Shown here: in pieces, positions 51,270 to 60,716 of the stretch
Numbering within the stretch: the first letter of the stretch is position 1
How the letters are laid out: each line of letters starts with the position of its first letter
From: JAKANT01 sp035502095
Lineage (GTDB): Bacteria > Pseudomonadota > Gammaproteobacteria > Burkholderiales > Burkholderiaceae_F
Assembly: GCA_035502095.1 (NCBI GenBank)
Contig: DATJUX010000028.1
Span: forward strand, 1-64,000
Length of the DNA: 64,000 nt
Reading direction: 5' to 3'
Made by a program: the position numbers and the translations under genes
The notes under the pieces: model-generated
Databases searched by the model: none
Seen by the model: the letters and a program-made list of their open reading frames with translations, nothing else
What the model was told of the DNA's origin: nothing

Positions 51270-52886
51270 ATGGCGATATTCTCGGCGCGGCGTGAGCGCA
51301 TCTCGCCGGTCGACACGGCGTGGCTGCGGATGGATTCGCCCGGCAACCTGATGATGATCGTCGGCGTGATGGTGCTTGGCCCGGGTTTCGACTTCGAGCG
51401 CCTGCGTCACGTCGTGCGCACGCGCGTGCTTTCCTTCCGTCGCTTCCGCTCCCGCGTCGTGACCGATCCCACCGGTTCCTGGTGGGAGGAGGTCGATCCC
51501 GATCTCGATCAACACATCGTGCGCATCGGCCTTCCGGGCAAGGGCGGCAAGGACGCGCTGCAGACGCTCGTCGCGCAACTTGCTTCGCAGGCCCTCGATC
51601 ATGCGCGGCCGCTGTGGCAGTACCACGTGATCGAGAACTACGCGGGCGGGACGGTGCTGGTCAGCCGCATCCACCACTGCATCGCCGACGGCATCTCCCT
51701 CATGGGCGTGCTGCTTTCGATGACGTCCTCCGACCCGGCGCGCGAAGACGGCGAACCGGCGACCGAACCGCGCGACGGACCGAGGCATGGCGCGCCGTGG
51801 GAAACCTGGCTCGCTCCGTTCACCGAAACCGCCGTCAAAGCGATCGGCGCGACGGGAGAACTCGCGGCACGCGCGCTCAAGGCCTACGGCAGGATGCTGG
51901 ACGATCCGGAGATCGCGGGCAAAAGAGTGGTCGGATACGCGAAGACCGCCGCGCAGGTGGTGAAGGATCTTGCCGCGCTCGCGCTGATGGAAAACGACTC
52001 GAGCACCAGCCTGAAGGGGCAGCCCAGCGGTTCGAAGGCGGTCGCGTGGTGCGAACCGCTGCCGCTCAACGACGTGAAAGCGGCGGGCAAGGCGCTCGGT
52101 TGCTCGATGAACGACGTCCTGCTCGCATGCGCGGCCGGCGCGATCCGCGAATACCTGGCCGGGCGCGGCGAGTCCCTGAAGGACGCCGAATTGCGTGCGA
52201 TGGTGCCGGTCAACCTGCGGCGCTCCGGTGACGCCGCGCTCGGCAACAAGTTCGGCCTCGTCCCGGTCCTGCTTCCGATCGGCATCGAACATCCGGTCGC
52301 GCGCGTGCTCGAGGTGCGGCGCCGCATGGACGAATTGAAGGACGGCTACACGGCGGCCATCGCGATGGCGATCCTGGGCGCGGTCGGGCTGGCGCCGCGG
52401 CCGCTGCAAAAGCAGGTACTCGACCTGTTCGGCAGCAAGACGACCGCGGTGATGACCAACGTGCCCGGGCCGCGGCACCAGCTGTATCTCGCGGCCGGGC
52501 CGCTGCAGCAGATCATGTTCTGGGTGCCGCAAAGCGGCGACGTGTCCGTCGGCGTCTCGATCCTCTCGTACAACGGGGGCGTGCAGTTCGGCCTCGTCAC
52601 AGACAAGGCGGTCTGCGCCGAGCCGCAGCAGATCATCGATCGGTTCGCGCCCGAGTTCGAACGGCTGGTTTACGCGATGCTGCTCGCACCGTGGGACGAA
52701 CAGCTCGACCCTGCCGTGGCACGGCATGCGCTGCAGGCCACGGAGACCGCGGCGGACATCGCGACGCACATGCAACACCCGCCAACGAAGGGCAACGGCG
52801 CGGACGCGGCGCAAGGCGCAAGTGCCGGGCAACCCGGGACACGCAGGCGCAGGTCCGCGTTTGCCGCCGCGCGCTCGCACCACTAG
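51270..52886 (+). CDS. Wax ester synthase/diacylglycerol O-acyltransferase (WS/DGAT)
   Basis: A 538-residue bifunctional acyltransferase. The N-terminal start SPVDTAWLRMDSPGNLMMI and the active-site HHxxxDG motif (HHCIADG, His135-His136 to Asp140) are conserved, with the late VTNVPGPRHQLYLAAGPL-type segment (short form NVPGPR). It joins acyl-CoA to fatty alcohols or diacylglycerol. The C-terminal 50 residues (after about 490) are low-complexity and Thr/Ala/Arg-rich. AAAGGAGATCC is a strong ribosome binding site. Neighbours are ACBP and a PHA granule-region gene. Confidence 0.93.
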   Translation: MAIFSARRERISPVDTAWLRMDSPGNLMMIVGVMVLGPGFDFERLRHVVRTRVLSFRRFRSRVVTDPTGSWWEEVDPDLDQHIVRIGLPGKGGKDALQTLVAQLASQALDHARPLWQYHVIENYAGGTVLVSRIHHCIADGISLMGVLLSMTSSDPAREDGEPATEPRDGPRHGAPWETWLAPFTETAVKAIGATGELAARALKAYGRMLDDPEIAGKRVVGYAKTAAQVVKDLAALALMENDSSTSLKGQPSGSKAVAWCEPLPLNDVKAAGKALGCSMNDVLLACAAGAIREYLAGRGESLKDAELRAMVPVNLRRSGDAALGNKFGLVPVLLPIGIEHPVARVLEVRRRMDELKDGYTAAIAMAILGAVGLAPRPLQKQVLDLFGSKTTAVMTNVPGPRHQLYLAAGPLQQIMFWVPQSGDVSVGVSILSYNGGVQFGLVTDKAVCAEPQQIIDRFAPEFERLVYAMLLAPWDEQLDPAVARHALQATETAADIATHMQHPPTKGNGADAAQGASAGQPGTRRRRSAFAAARSHH

Positions 52887-52891
52887 CTCGG

Positions 52892-53617
52892 ATGACGACC
52901 GAGGCCCTTTACCGCTCGGACGCGTACCTGCGCCACTGCGAGGCGCACGTCACGCACGTTTCCGCCGAGGGCGTCGAGCTCGATCGCACGGTCTTCTATC
53001 CCTTGGGCGGCGGCCAGGCGGGGGACAGCGGGATGCTCACCCTGGAGGGTGGGACCGCGCTTCGCGTGCTCGACGCGCGCAAGAGCAGGCGCGACGGCGC
53101 GACCCCCGACGACACGTTGCATCTGCTCGAGCCTGCGGACTGCAACCGGATCGCGGTCGGCACGCTGGTGCGCGCCGAGATCGACTGGGAGCGCCGGTAT
53201 CGCCACATGCGGTTCCACACCGCGACCCACCTGCTGTGCGCGGTCGTCAAGGAACTCGTCGACGGCTGCAGCATCACCACCGAGTACGCACGGCTCGACT
53301 TCGCCATGACGGCGCCGCTCGAACGGCCGGTCGTGCAGGCCGGCCTCGATGGCCTGATCGCTGCTGCGCACGCGGTCTCGAGCGAGTGGGTCACCGACGA
53401 AGAACTGGCCGCCCACCCGCAGCTCGTGAAGTCGATGAGCGTGAGCCCGCCGCTGGGTTTCGGCAGGGTGCGCCTGCTGCGAGTGCACGACGTCGATCTG
53501 CAGGCATGCGGCGGCACGCACGTGCGCAACACGCGCGAGATCGGCGCGATGCGGGTCGCTAAGATCGAGAAGAAGTCGGCGCGTACCAGGCGGGTGGTAC
53601 TGGAATTCGCGCCATGA
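52892..53617 (+). CDS. AlaX-type alanyl-tRNA editing protein
   Basis: A 241-residue stand-alone editing domain that hydrolyses Ser-tRNA(Ala) or Gly-tRNA(Ala). Zinc ligands are in RFHTATH and in the C-terminal ACGGTHVRNT. The N-terminal beta domain is seen in FYPLGGGQAGDSG, so this is the longer AlaX form. ATG 52892 lies 5 bases after the WS/DGAT stop, but no strong ribosome site is visible; it may be translationally coupled. Confidence 0.92.
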   Translation: MTTEALYRSDAYLRHCEAHVTHVSAEGVELDRTVFYPLGGGQAGDSGMLTLEGGTALRVLDARKSRRDGATPDDTLHLLEPADCNRIAVGTLVRAEIDWERRYRHMRFHTATHLLCAVVKELVDGCSITTEYARLDFAMTAPLERPVVQAGLDGLIAAAHAVSSEWVTDEELAAHPQLVKSMSVSPPLGFGRVRLLRVHDVDLQACGGTHVRNTREIGAMRVAKIEKKSARTRRVVLEFAP

Positions 53618-53775
53618 CCTGACGGCTACGGATTACGCGGAATCGAGCAGGAAAAATCGTGCCGTGGAGCAGCGCGGCACAGGGGAGAATGAGTCCTTGC
53701 GCACTCGCGCACATCCGCTCCCGGTTCTCCGCTTCCCCGATCCATACAACTCCAATCCCCGACCGAGGCACGCGC

Positions 53776-56700
53776 ATGAGCGAACCAGGGTACCTGCGCC
53801 AACCGACCCTCAGCGGCGATGCGATCGTGTTCGTCTGCGACGACGATCTCTGGCGCGTCGACGCCGCGGGTGGCGTCGCACGCCGGCTGACCGCGGGCCT
53901 GGGCGAACCTTCGACGCCGGTGCTCTCTCCTGACGGACGCTGGCTCGCCTTCGTCGGCCGCGACGAGCAGCACCCCGAGGTCTATCTGATGCCAGGCGAA
54001 GGCGGTCCCGCGCGCCGCATGACCTGGCTCGGGCCGGACGTGATGGTGCGCGGTTTTACGCCCGACGGGCGGATCCTCTTCGTGACCACGCACGGGCAGC
54101 CGTTCTTTCGCAACTATCGCGCGTACGCGCTCGCGATGGAGGGCGGCTTGCCGGAGTTGTTGCCGCTCGGGCAAGTGAATCATCTTTCGTTCGGCGCCAA
54201 CGGCGCGCGCGTGATCGGGCGCAACACTGCCGACCCGGCACGCTGGAAGCGGTATCGCGGGGGCACGGCCGGTCACCTCTGGGTCGACGCGCGCGGCAGC
54301 GGCGAGTTCGTCCGCCTGGCACGCCTGGCGGGGAACATCACCAGCCCGATGTGGCTCGGCGACCGCATCTTCTACCTCGCCGACGCGGAAGGCATCGGCA
54401 ATCTGTATTCGTGCCGCCCGGACGGTTCGGACGTGCGCCGTCATACCGATCACGACGACTTCTATGCGCGCCATGCCTCGACGGATGGCCGGCGCATCGT
54501 CTATCAGTGCGGCGCCTGCCTGTGGATCTTCGATCCCGCCGCCGATGCGACGCGCGAAGTCAGGGTCGAGGTACCGGGTCACCGCACCCAGGCGGCGCGC
54601 AAGTTCGTCTCGGCCACCGACTATCTGGGCGGCCTGTACGTGCACCCGGCCGGGCACAGCCTTGCCGTCGATGCGCGCGGCAAGCTGTTCTCGTTTGCGT
54701 TGTGGGAAGGTGCCGTGCGCAGCCACGGCGCCGGGGCGCGCGGTCGTCGTCGGCTCGGCCAGTGGCTCGCCGACGGCAAGACGCTGGTCGCGGTAAGCGA
54801 TTCGAGCGGCGAAGAGCGCATCGAGCTCTTCGAGCCGGACGCGCAACAGGCACGTTCGCTCGCGTGGGACGTCGGCCGTGTGATCGCGATGCGCGCAGCG
54901 CCATGCGGTGCATGCGTCGCGATCGCCAACCATCGCAACGAGATCCTGATCGGCGATGTCCAGAGCGGGAAGATGGTGCGCGTCGATCGCTCCGATGCCG
55001 GCCGCACGGAAGAACTTGCGTGGTCTCCCGACGGCGCGTGGCTTGCATACACGTTCTGGACCGGACCGCGTCATTGCGCCATCAAGCTGCACGAGGTCGC
55101 GGCGCGACGTTCGACGCTGGTGACGCAGCCGGAGTTTCGCGACTGGAGCCCGGCGTTCGACCCCGACGGGAAGTACCTGTACTTCATGTCGGCGCGCACG
55201 TTCGATCCGGTCTATGACGCCGTGCAGTTCGAGTTGAGCTTTCCGCGCGCCGCGCGCCCTTACCTGATCGCGTTGCAGGCGGACGGGTCACCGCCCTTCG
55301 AGCCCGAGCCCAAGGGGATGAAACACGCGGAGCGCGACGCGCCCGCCAAGCCGAGCGAACCGGCCCCGCTCAAGATCGATCTCGACGCCATTGCGCGCCG
55401 CGTTGCCGCATTCCCGGTGCCCGAAGGTCGTTACGGCCAGATTGCAGGCGCGCGCGGACGCGCGTTGTGGACATCGTTCCCGATCCCCGGCGCGCACGGC
55501 CGCGGCGGCCACAAGGAATCACCCGGCCGCCTGGAGTACTTCGATTTCGGCACGCTGCGCACCGAGACCCTGGCAGAGCGCGCCGACTCGTTCGAATTGT
55601 CGGCCGACGCGACGACGCTCATCGTGCGCGAAGGCAAGCGCGTGCGCGCGCTGGATGCGACGAAGGACCGCGAACAGAACGGCAAGCCGGGGACAAACGA
55701 CAACGACTGCACGCGCGCGAGCGGCTGGGTCGACCTCGGGCGCGTTCGCCTCTCGGTCGAGCCGCGTGCGGAATGGGCGCAGATGCTACGCGAGGTCTGG
55801 CGCCTGCAGCGCGACCAGTTCTGGGTCGAGGACATGTCGGGCGTCGACTGGAACGCCGTTTACGAACGGTACGCGCCGTTGCTCGAACGAGTCGCCACGC
55901 GAGCGGAATTGTCCGACCTGATCTGGGAACTGCATGGCGAACTCGGCACGTCGCACGCCTACGAAATGGGCGGCGACCACCGGCGCCCGCCGCAGATTGC
56001 GCTCGGGCACCTCGCGGCCGATCTGCGCCTCGCCGCGGACGGCAACGGGTGGGAGATCGTCGACATCGCGCGCGGCGATCCGTGGGAGGCAATCGCCGAC
56101 TCGCCGTTGAACGCCGTGGGCGTGCTGGCGCGCGCAGGCGATCGCATCGTCGCGGTCAACGGCCAGGCGACGACGCGCGAGGTGCCGCCGCAGGCTTTGC
56201 TGGTGAACCAGGCCGGCATGAAGGCCGGGTTGACTCTCGAATCCGGCAGCGGCGACGACCGTATGCGACGCAACGTGCTCGTCAAGCTGCTCGACGACGA
56301 GGTGCCGGCGCGCTATCGCGCCTGGGTCGAGCGCAATCGCGGCTGGGTGCACGAGCGTTCGCAGGGCCGGGTCGGCTACCTGCATCTGCCCGACATGCAG
56401 TCCGCGGGATTCGCGGAATTCCATCGCTACTTCGGCACCGAGTGCGACCGCGATGGCATGATCGTCGACGTGCGCTACAACCGCGGCGGTCACGTGTCGC
56501 AGCTCCTGCTGGAGAAGGTCGCGCGCCGGCGCATCGGCTACGACCTGCAGCGCTGGGGACTGCCGATGCCGTATCCGTCGGAGGCGCCGGCCGGCGTCGT
56601 CGTCGCGCTGACCAACGAGCATGCCGGTTCCGACGGCGACATCTTCTCGCACTGTTTCAAGCTGATGAAGATCGGACCGCTGATCGGCAAACGTACCTGG

Positions 56701-56991
56701 GGCGGCGTGATCGGCATCTGGCCGCGCCACAAACTGGTCGATGGCACCGAGACGACGCAGCCCGAGTTCTCGTTCTGGTTCCAGGATGTCGGCTGGGCCG
56801 TGGAGAACTACGGCACCGACCCGGAGATCGACGTCGACAATGCGCCGCAGGATGCTGCGGCGGGTCGCGATCGCCAGCTCGAAACCGCGCTCGATGTGGC
56901 ATTGCAGAAGCTGTCGGCCGAAGGGGTGGTGAAGCCGGACTTCGGTGCCCGCCCGCGCCTGGCACGCGCACCGCTCGCCAAGCGGCGATGA
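53776..56991 (+). CDS. Tricorn-type protease (S41 family) with N-terminal beta-propeller
   Basis: A 1071-residue homologue of the archaeal tricorn protease, close to full length. Residues 1 to about 570 contain WD40/TolB-like repeats (VLSPDGRWLAFVGRD, LAWSPDGAWLAYTFW) of one or two propellers. A helical domain, a PDZ-like domain (around VLARAGDRIVAVNGQ) and the peptidase core follow. All catalytic residues have partners: Ser726-His727 in GTSHAYE, the nucleophile Ser952 with Asp953 in EHAGSDGD, and Glu1010 in VENYGTDPE. No signal peptide is seen, so it is probably cytoplasmic, trimming peptides produced by ATP-dependent proteases. Its stop overlaps the next gene. Confidence 0.92.
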   Translation: MSEPGYLRQPTLSGDAIVFVCDDDLWRVDAAGGVARRLTAGLGEPSTPVLSPDGRWLAFVGRDEQHPEVYLMPGEGGPARRMTWLGPDVMVRGFTPDGRILFVTTHGQPFFRNYRAYALAMEGGLPELLPLGQVNHLSFGANGARVIGRNTADPARWKRYRGGTAGHLWVDARGSGEFVRLARLAGNITSPMWLGDRIFYLADAEGIGNLYSCRPDGSDVRRHTDHDDFYARHASTDGRRIVYQCGACLWIFDPAADATREVRVEVPGHRTQAARKFVSATDYLGGLYVHPAGHSLAVDARGKLFSFALWEGAVRSHGAGARGRRRLGQWLADGKTLVAVSDSSGEERIELFEPDAQQARSLAWDVGRVIAMRAAPCGACVAIANHRNEILIGDVQSGKMVRVDRSDAGRTEELAWSPDGAWLAYTFWTGPRHCAIKLHEVAARRSTLVTQPEFRDWSPAFDPDGKYLYFMSARTFDPVYDAVQFELSFPRAARPYLIALQADGSPPFEPEPKGMKHAERDAPAKPSEPAPLKIDLDAIARRVAAFPVPEGRYGQIAGARGRALWTSFPIPGAHGRGGHKESPGRLEYFDFGTLRTETLAERADSFELSADATTLIVREGKRVRALDATKDREQNGKPGTNDNDCTRASGWVDLGRVRLSVEPRAEWAQMLREVWRLQRDQFWVEDMSGVDWNAVYERYAPLLERVATRAELSDLIWELHGELGTSHAYEMGGDHRRPPQIALGHLAADLRLAADGNGWEIVDIARGDPWEAIADSPLNAVGVLARAGDRIVAVNGQATTREVPPQALLVNQAGMKAGLTLESGSGDDRMRRNVLVKLLDDEVPARYRAWVERNRGWVHERSQGRVGYLHLPDMQSAGFAEFHRYFGTECDRDGMIVDVRYNRGGHVSQLLLEKVARRRIGYDLQRWGLPMPYPSEAPAGVVVALTNEHAGSDGDIFSHCFKLMKIGPLIGKRTWGGVIGIWPRHKLVDGTETTQPEFSFWFQDVGWAVENYGTDPEIDVDNAPQDAAAGRDRQLETALDVALQKLSAEGVVKPDFGARPRLARAPLAKRR

Positions 56992-57560
56992 CCGCGCCGC
57001 GGGACGTACTCGACTTCTGGTTCGGCCCGCCGGACTCGCCCGAGTACGGGGCGCCGCGCGACATGTGGTTCCGCAAGTCGGAGGCCACCGACGCGACGAT
57101 CCGCGCGCGCTTCGGCGGCGCTGTCGAAGCCGCGCTGGCCGGCGAACGGCGCGGCTGGGCGAACGGACCACGCGACGCGCTGGCGCTCGTGCTCATGCTC
57201 GACCAGTTCACCCGCAACATCTTTCGCGACACGCCGCGGGCGTTTGCCGGCGATGAGCAGGCGTTGCAGGTTGCCAGCGAGGTCGTCGACCGCGGGGCGG
57301 ACCGCCTGCTGATTCCGGTCGAGCGCTGGTTCATCTACCTGCCGTTCGAACACGCCGAGTCGTTGTCGGTGCAAGACGAATCGCTGCGCCTGTTCGGCCA
57401 GCTTGCGGCCGAAGGCCATCAGGATGCGCTGGCCTGGGCGCAGAAGCACCACGACGTGATCGCGCGATTCGGGCGCTTTCCTCATCGCAACCGGATCCTC
57501 GGCCGCACCTCCTCGGCCGAGGAGCTTGCGTTTCTGGCGCAGCCGGGCTCCCGCTTCTAG
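56988..57560 (+). CDS. DUF924 family protein
   Basis: A 190-residue all-helical protein of the DUF924 family with a tetratricopeptide-like fold. Family motifs are VLDFWFG, WFRKSEATDATI, LMLDQFTRNIFRDTPRAF and FYLPFEHAES-type (here IYLPFEHAES) with a final GRFPHRNRILGR. Function unknown. ATG overlaps the protease stop (ATGA), so it is co-transcribed with it. Confidence 0.88.
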   Translation: MTAPRDVLDFWFGPPDSPEYGAPRDMWFRKSEATDATIRARFGGAVEAALAGERRGWANGPRDALALVLMLDQFTRNIFRDTPRAFAGDEQALQVASEVVDRGADRLLIPVERWFIYLPFEHAESLSVQDESLRLFGQLAAEGHQDALAWAQKHHDVIARFGRFPHRNRILGRTSSAEELAFLAQPGSRF

Positions 57561-57651
57561 GACGTCGGCAGCAGATCCCGGAGTGGCGCCGCATCCGCCC
57601 GAACCACGAACGGCGAATGCCTGTCGCCGTGCGTGGGGGAACCGTTTCCGC

Positions 57652-57668
57652 CATTGGCCTGACCAGTT
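57652..57668. promoter_or_regulatory. GntR/FadR-type operator-like site upstream of the second dehydratase
   Basis: The 17-base site shares the core TGGCCTGACCA and 14 of 17 positions with the palindrome at 45213-45229. An adjoining TTGACCAA (57666-57673) could be a further half-site. It lies 84 bases before the dehydratase start, in a position to repress its promoter. GntR-family regulators commonly control sugar-acid dehydratase genes. Confidence 0.4.
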
Positions 57669-57751
57669 GACCAACGCCGGGCTCGCCGCTTACGCTGCAC
57701 CGGCATTCGAGAACGACCGGCGCACGACGCGGCGACAGGGAGGCAAGATCG

Positions 57752-59479
57752 ATGGCATCGCGCAAGCCGCGCCGCAGTTCGGCATGGTTCGGGCGGGGCG
57801 GCAAGATGGGGTTCATCTACCGCTCGTGGGTGAAGAACCGTGGTGTGCCGCATGACCAGTTCGACGGCCGGCCGGTGATCGGCATCTGCAACACCTATTC
57901 CGAACTGACGCCCTGCAACAGCCACTTCCGCACGTTGGCGGAACATGTGAAGACCGGGGTGTGGGAAGCAGGGGGGTTCCCGCTCGAGTTCCCGGTCATG
58001 TCGCTCGGCGAAACCCTGCTGCGCCCGACCGCGATGCTGTATCGCAACCTCGCGAGCATGGACGTGGAGGAATCGATCCGCGCCAACCCGGTCGACGGCG
58101 TCGTGCTCCTGATGGGCTGCGACAAGACCACGCCGTCGCTGCTGATGGGGGCATCGAGCGTCGACGTTCCGACCATCGGCGTCTCGGGCGGACCGATGCT
58201 GTCCGGCTGGTACAAGGGCGAGCGCATTGGCTCCGGCACGAACACGTGGTCGCTGTCGGAAGATCTGCGCGCGGGCAAGATCTCGGAGGAGGAATTCCAC
58301 GAGGCCGAAAGCTGCATGCATCGATCGCACGGCCACTGCATGACGATGGGCACGGCCTCGACGATGGCGAGCATGGTCGAAGCGCTGGGTGTCGGCATGC
58401 CCGGCAATGCCGCGTTTCCCGCCGTCGACGCGCGCCGCAACGTTCTCGCCCGGATGGCGGGGCGCCGCATCGTCGAATTGGTGAAGGATGATGTGCGGCT
58501 GTCGCACATTCTCACGCGCGCCGCCTTCGAGAACGCGATCCGTGTCAATGCGGCGATCGGCGGATCGACCAATGCGGTGATCCACCTCATCGCGATCGCG
58601 CGCCGCATCGGCGTCAAGCTCGATCTCGAGGATTGGGACCGGCTCGGCCGCGGCGTGCACACCCTGGTCAACCTGATGCCGAACGGCAAGTACCTCATGG
58701 AGGACTTTTGCTACGCGGGCGGGCTGCCGGCGGTGATCCGCGAACTCGGCGCGCAGGGCCTGCTCAACAAGAAGGCGATGACGGTCAACGGGTGCACCCT
58801 CTGGGAGAACAACCGCAGGGCCGAGAACAACAATCGCGACGTCATCATGTCCTTCGACAAGCCGTTCAAGCGCGACACAGGCATCGCGGTCCTGCGCGGC
58901 AACTTGTGCCCGGATGGCGCCATCATCAAACCCTCCGCGGCGACGCCGAAGCTGATGAAGCACACCGGGCGCGCGGTGGTGTTCGACGACATCGACGACT
59001 TTCACCGCCGCATCGACGATCCGCGCCTGAAGATCGACGCCGACAACGTGATGGTGCTGAAGAACTGCGGACCGAAGGGCTACCCCGGCATGGCGGAGGT
59101 CGGCAACATGCCGCTGCCGCCGCGCCTGCTGAAGCGCGGCATCACCGACATGGTCCGCATCTCCGATGCGCGCATGAGCGGCACGGCCTATGGCACCGTG
59201 ATCCTGCACGTCGCCCCGGAAGCGGCCGCGGGCGGGCCGCTCGCACTGGTACGCGACGGTGACCTAATCGAACTCGATGTGGCAAAGCGCAAGCTGCAAT
59301 TGCATGTGAGCGACGAGGAACTCGTCCGGCGGCGCGCCAAGTGGAAGCCGCTGCGCAAGCCGGTGCCGCGCGGCTACGTGAAGTTGTACGTCGACCACGT
59401 CAATCAGGCGAACGAAGGCGCCGACCTCGACTTTCTCGTCGGGCGCACCGGATCCGGGGTGCCGCGGGATAACCATTGA
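57752..59479 (+). CDS. IlvD/Edd-family sugar-acid dehydratase, second paralogue
   Basis: A 575-residue paralogue of the 12373-14094 product. The three cluster cysteines are Cys55 (LTPCN), Cys123 (MGCDKTTP) and Cys196 (HCMTMGTAST), and DARMSGTAYGTV is conserved. The two differ around residues 335-375: this copy has a longer insert with ENNRRAENNNRD where the other has NIEAAPCWNRE, a likely substrate-site difference. It is followed by a complete sugar ABC transporter on the same strand, so it probably acts on the acid from that sugar. GGGAGG at 57738-57743 is the ribosome site. Exact substrate not determined. Confidence 0.88.
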   Translation: MASRKPRRSSAWFGRGGKMGFIYRSWVKNRGVPHDQFDGRPVIGICNTYSELTPCNSHFRTLAEHVKTGVWEAGGFPLEFPVMSLGETLLRPTAMLYRNLASMDVEESIRANPVDGVVLLMGCDKTTPSLLMGASSVDVPTIGVSGGPMLSGWYKGERIGSGTNTWSLSEDLRAGKISEEEFHEAESCMHRSHGHCMTMGTASTMASMVEALGVGMPGNAAFPAVDARRNVLARMAGRRIVELVKDDVRLSHILTRAAFENAIRVNAAIGGSTNAVIHLIAIARRIGVKLDLEDWDRLGRGVHTLVNLMPNGKYLMEDFCYAGGLPAVIRELGAQGLLNKKAMTVNGCTLWENNRRAENNNRDVIMSFDKPFKRDTGIAVLRGNLCPDGAIIKPSAATPKLMKHTGRAVVFDDIDDFHRRIDDPRLKIDADNVMVLKNCGPKGYPGMAEVGNMPLPPRLLKRGITDMVRISDARMSGTAYGTVILHVAPEAAAGGPLALVRDGDLIELDVAKRKLQLHVSDEELVRRRAKWKPLRKPVPRGYVKLYVDHVNQANEGADLDFLVGRTGSGVPRDNH

Positions 59480-59599
59480 TGACGTGGATTCGCGTCACCG
59501 ACTACCGTTGCCCGGGGTCGTCGGGAGGCGCCGGGGCCGATGGCAAGAGCCTCGCACCCGGATCCGGCAACGCAATCCCCGAAGCACGCTGACACCTGC

Positions 59600-60673
59600 A
59601 TGGCATCGGTCCAAATCCGCCGTGTCTTCAAGCAATTCGGGCACACGCAGGTGATCCGCGGTGTTGACATCGAGATCGCCGACGGCGAATTCGCGGTCCT
59701 GGTAGGCCCGAGCGGCTGCGGCAAGACGACCCTGCTGCGCATGATCGCCGGACTGGAGGAGATAACGGGCGGAGAGATCTTGATCGGCGACCGCGTCGTC
59801 AACCGCATGCTGCCGAAGGAGCGGGACATCGCGATGGTGTTCCAGAACTATGCGCTGTATCCGCACATGACGGTGCGCGAAAACATGTCGTTCAGCCTGC
59901 GCCTGGCCAATGCCGCGCGCGAGGAGATCGACCGGCGGGTGGCACGGGCGGCCGACATCCTCGGCCTTGGCCAGCTGCTCGAACGCTACCCGCGTCAGCT
60001 GTCAGGCGGCCAGCGGCAGCGGGTGGCGATGGGGCGCGCGATCGTGCGCGACCCCCAGGTGTTCCTCTTCGACGAGCCGCTGTCGAACCTGGATGCGAAA
60101 CTGCGCGTCCAGATGCGCACGGAGATCAAGGAGCTGCACCAGCGGCTGAAGACGACCTCGATCTACGTGACGCATGACCAGATCGAGGCGATGACGATGG
60201 CCGACAAGATCGTGGTCATGCACGACGGCATCGTCGAGCAGACGGGTGGTCCTCTCGACCTCTACGACTGCCCCGTCAACACGTTCGTCGCCGGCTTCAT
60301 CGGCTCGCCGGCGATGAACCTGCTGCCCGGCGTGGCGCACGCGCGCAACGGCGCGTTGAAGATCGAGTTTGCCGACGGCGCTGCGCTCCCGTTGCCGCAA
60401 GGCGCGCGCGCCGAGGAGGGCCAGCAGGTGCTCTACGGCGTGCGCCCCGAGCACTTCGGCATGAATACCGGGGCCGGCATCGCGTCCGACGTGATCGTGG
60501 TCGAGCCCACCGGCGCGGACACGCAGCTCTACTGCAAGTACCAGGAGCAGGAAGTCACGGCGACGGTGCGCGACCGCACCGCATGCCGGCCCGGGGATCG
60601 AATCACGCTCGTGCCGGACGGCGCGCGCGCCCACCTTTTTGACGCGGCGAGCGGGCGGCGCCTCGTTGCCTGA
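59600..60673 (+). CDS. Sugar ABC transporter ATP-binding protein (UgpC/MalK family)
   Basis: A 357-residue ATPase. Walker A GPSGCGKTT, the Q-loop NYALYPHMTV, signature LSGGQRQRVAMGRA and Walker B VFLFDEPLSNLD are complete. The C-terminal TOBE/OB domain (YGVRPEHFG and ADTQLYCKY) is typical of the MalK group. ATG 59600 fits the family start (SVQIRRVFKQFG); a longer frame to 59540 is not supported. It is the first transporter gene after the dehydratase, 120 bases downstream. Confidence 0.93.
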   Translation: MASVQIRRVFKQFGHTQVIRGVDIEIADGEFAVLVGPSGCGKTTLLRMIAGLEEITGGEILIGDRVVNRMLPKERDIAMVFQNYALYPHMTVRENMSFSLRLANAAREEIDRRVARAADILGLGQLLERYPRQLSGGQRQRVAMGRAIVRDPQVFLFDEPLSNLDAKLRVQMRTEIKELHQRLKTTSIYVTHDQIEAMTMADKIVVMHDGIVEQTGGPLDLYDCPVNTFVAGFIGSPAMNLLPGVAHARNGALKIEFADGAALPLPQGARAEEGQQVLYGVRPEHFGMNTGAGIASDVIVVEPTGADTQLYCKYQEQEVTATVRDRTACRPGDRITLVPDGARAHLFDAASGRRLVA

Positions 60674-60716
60674 ACGCAAGACTTCACCACGGAGCCCAAC
60701 CGAGAAGGAGACATGC

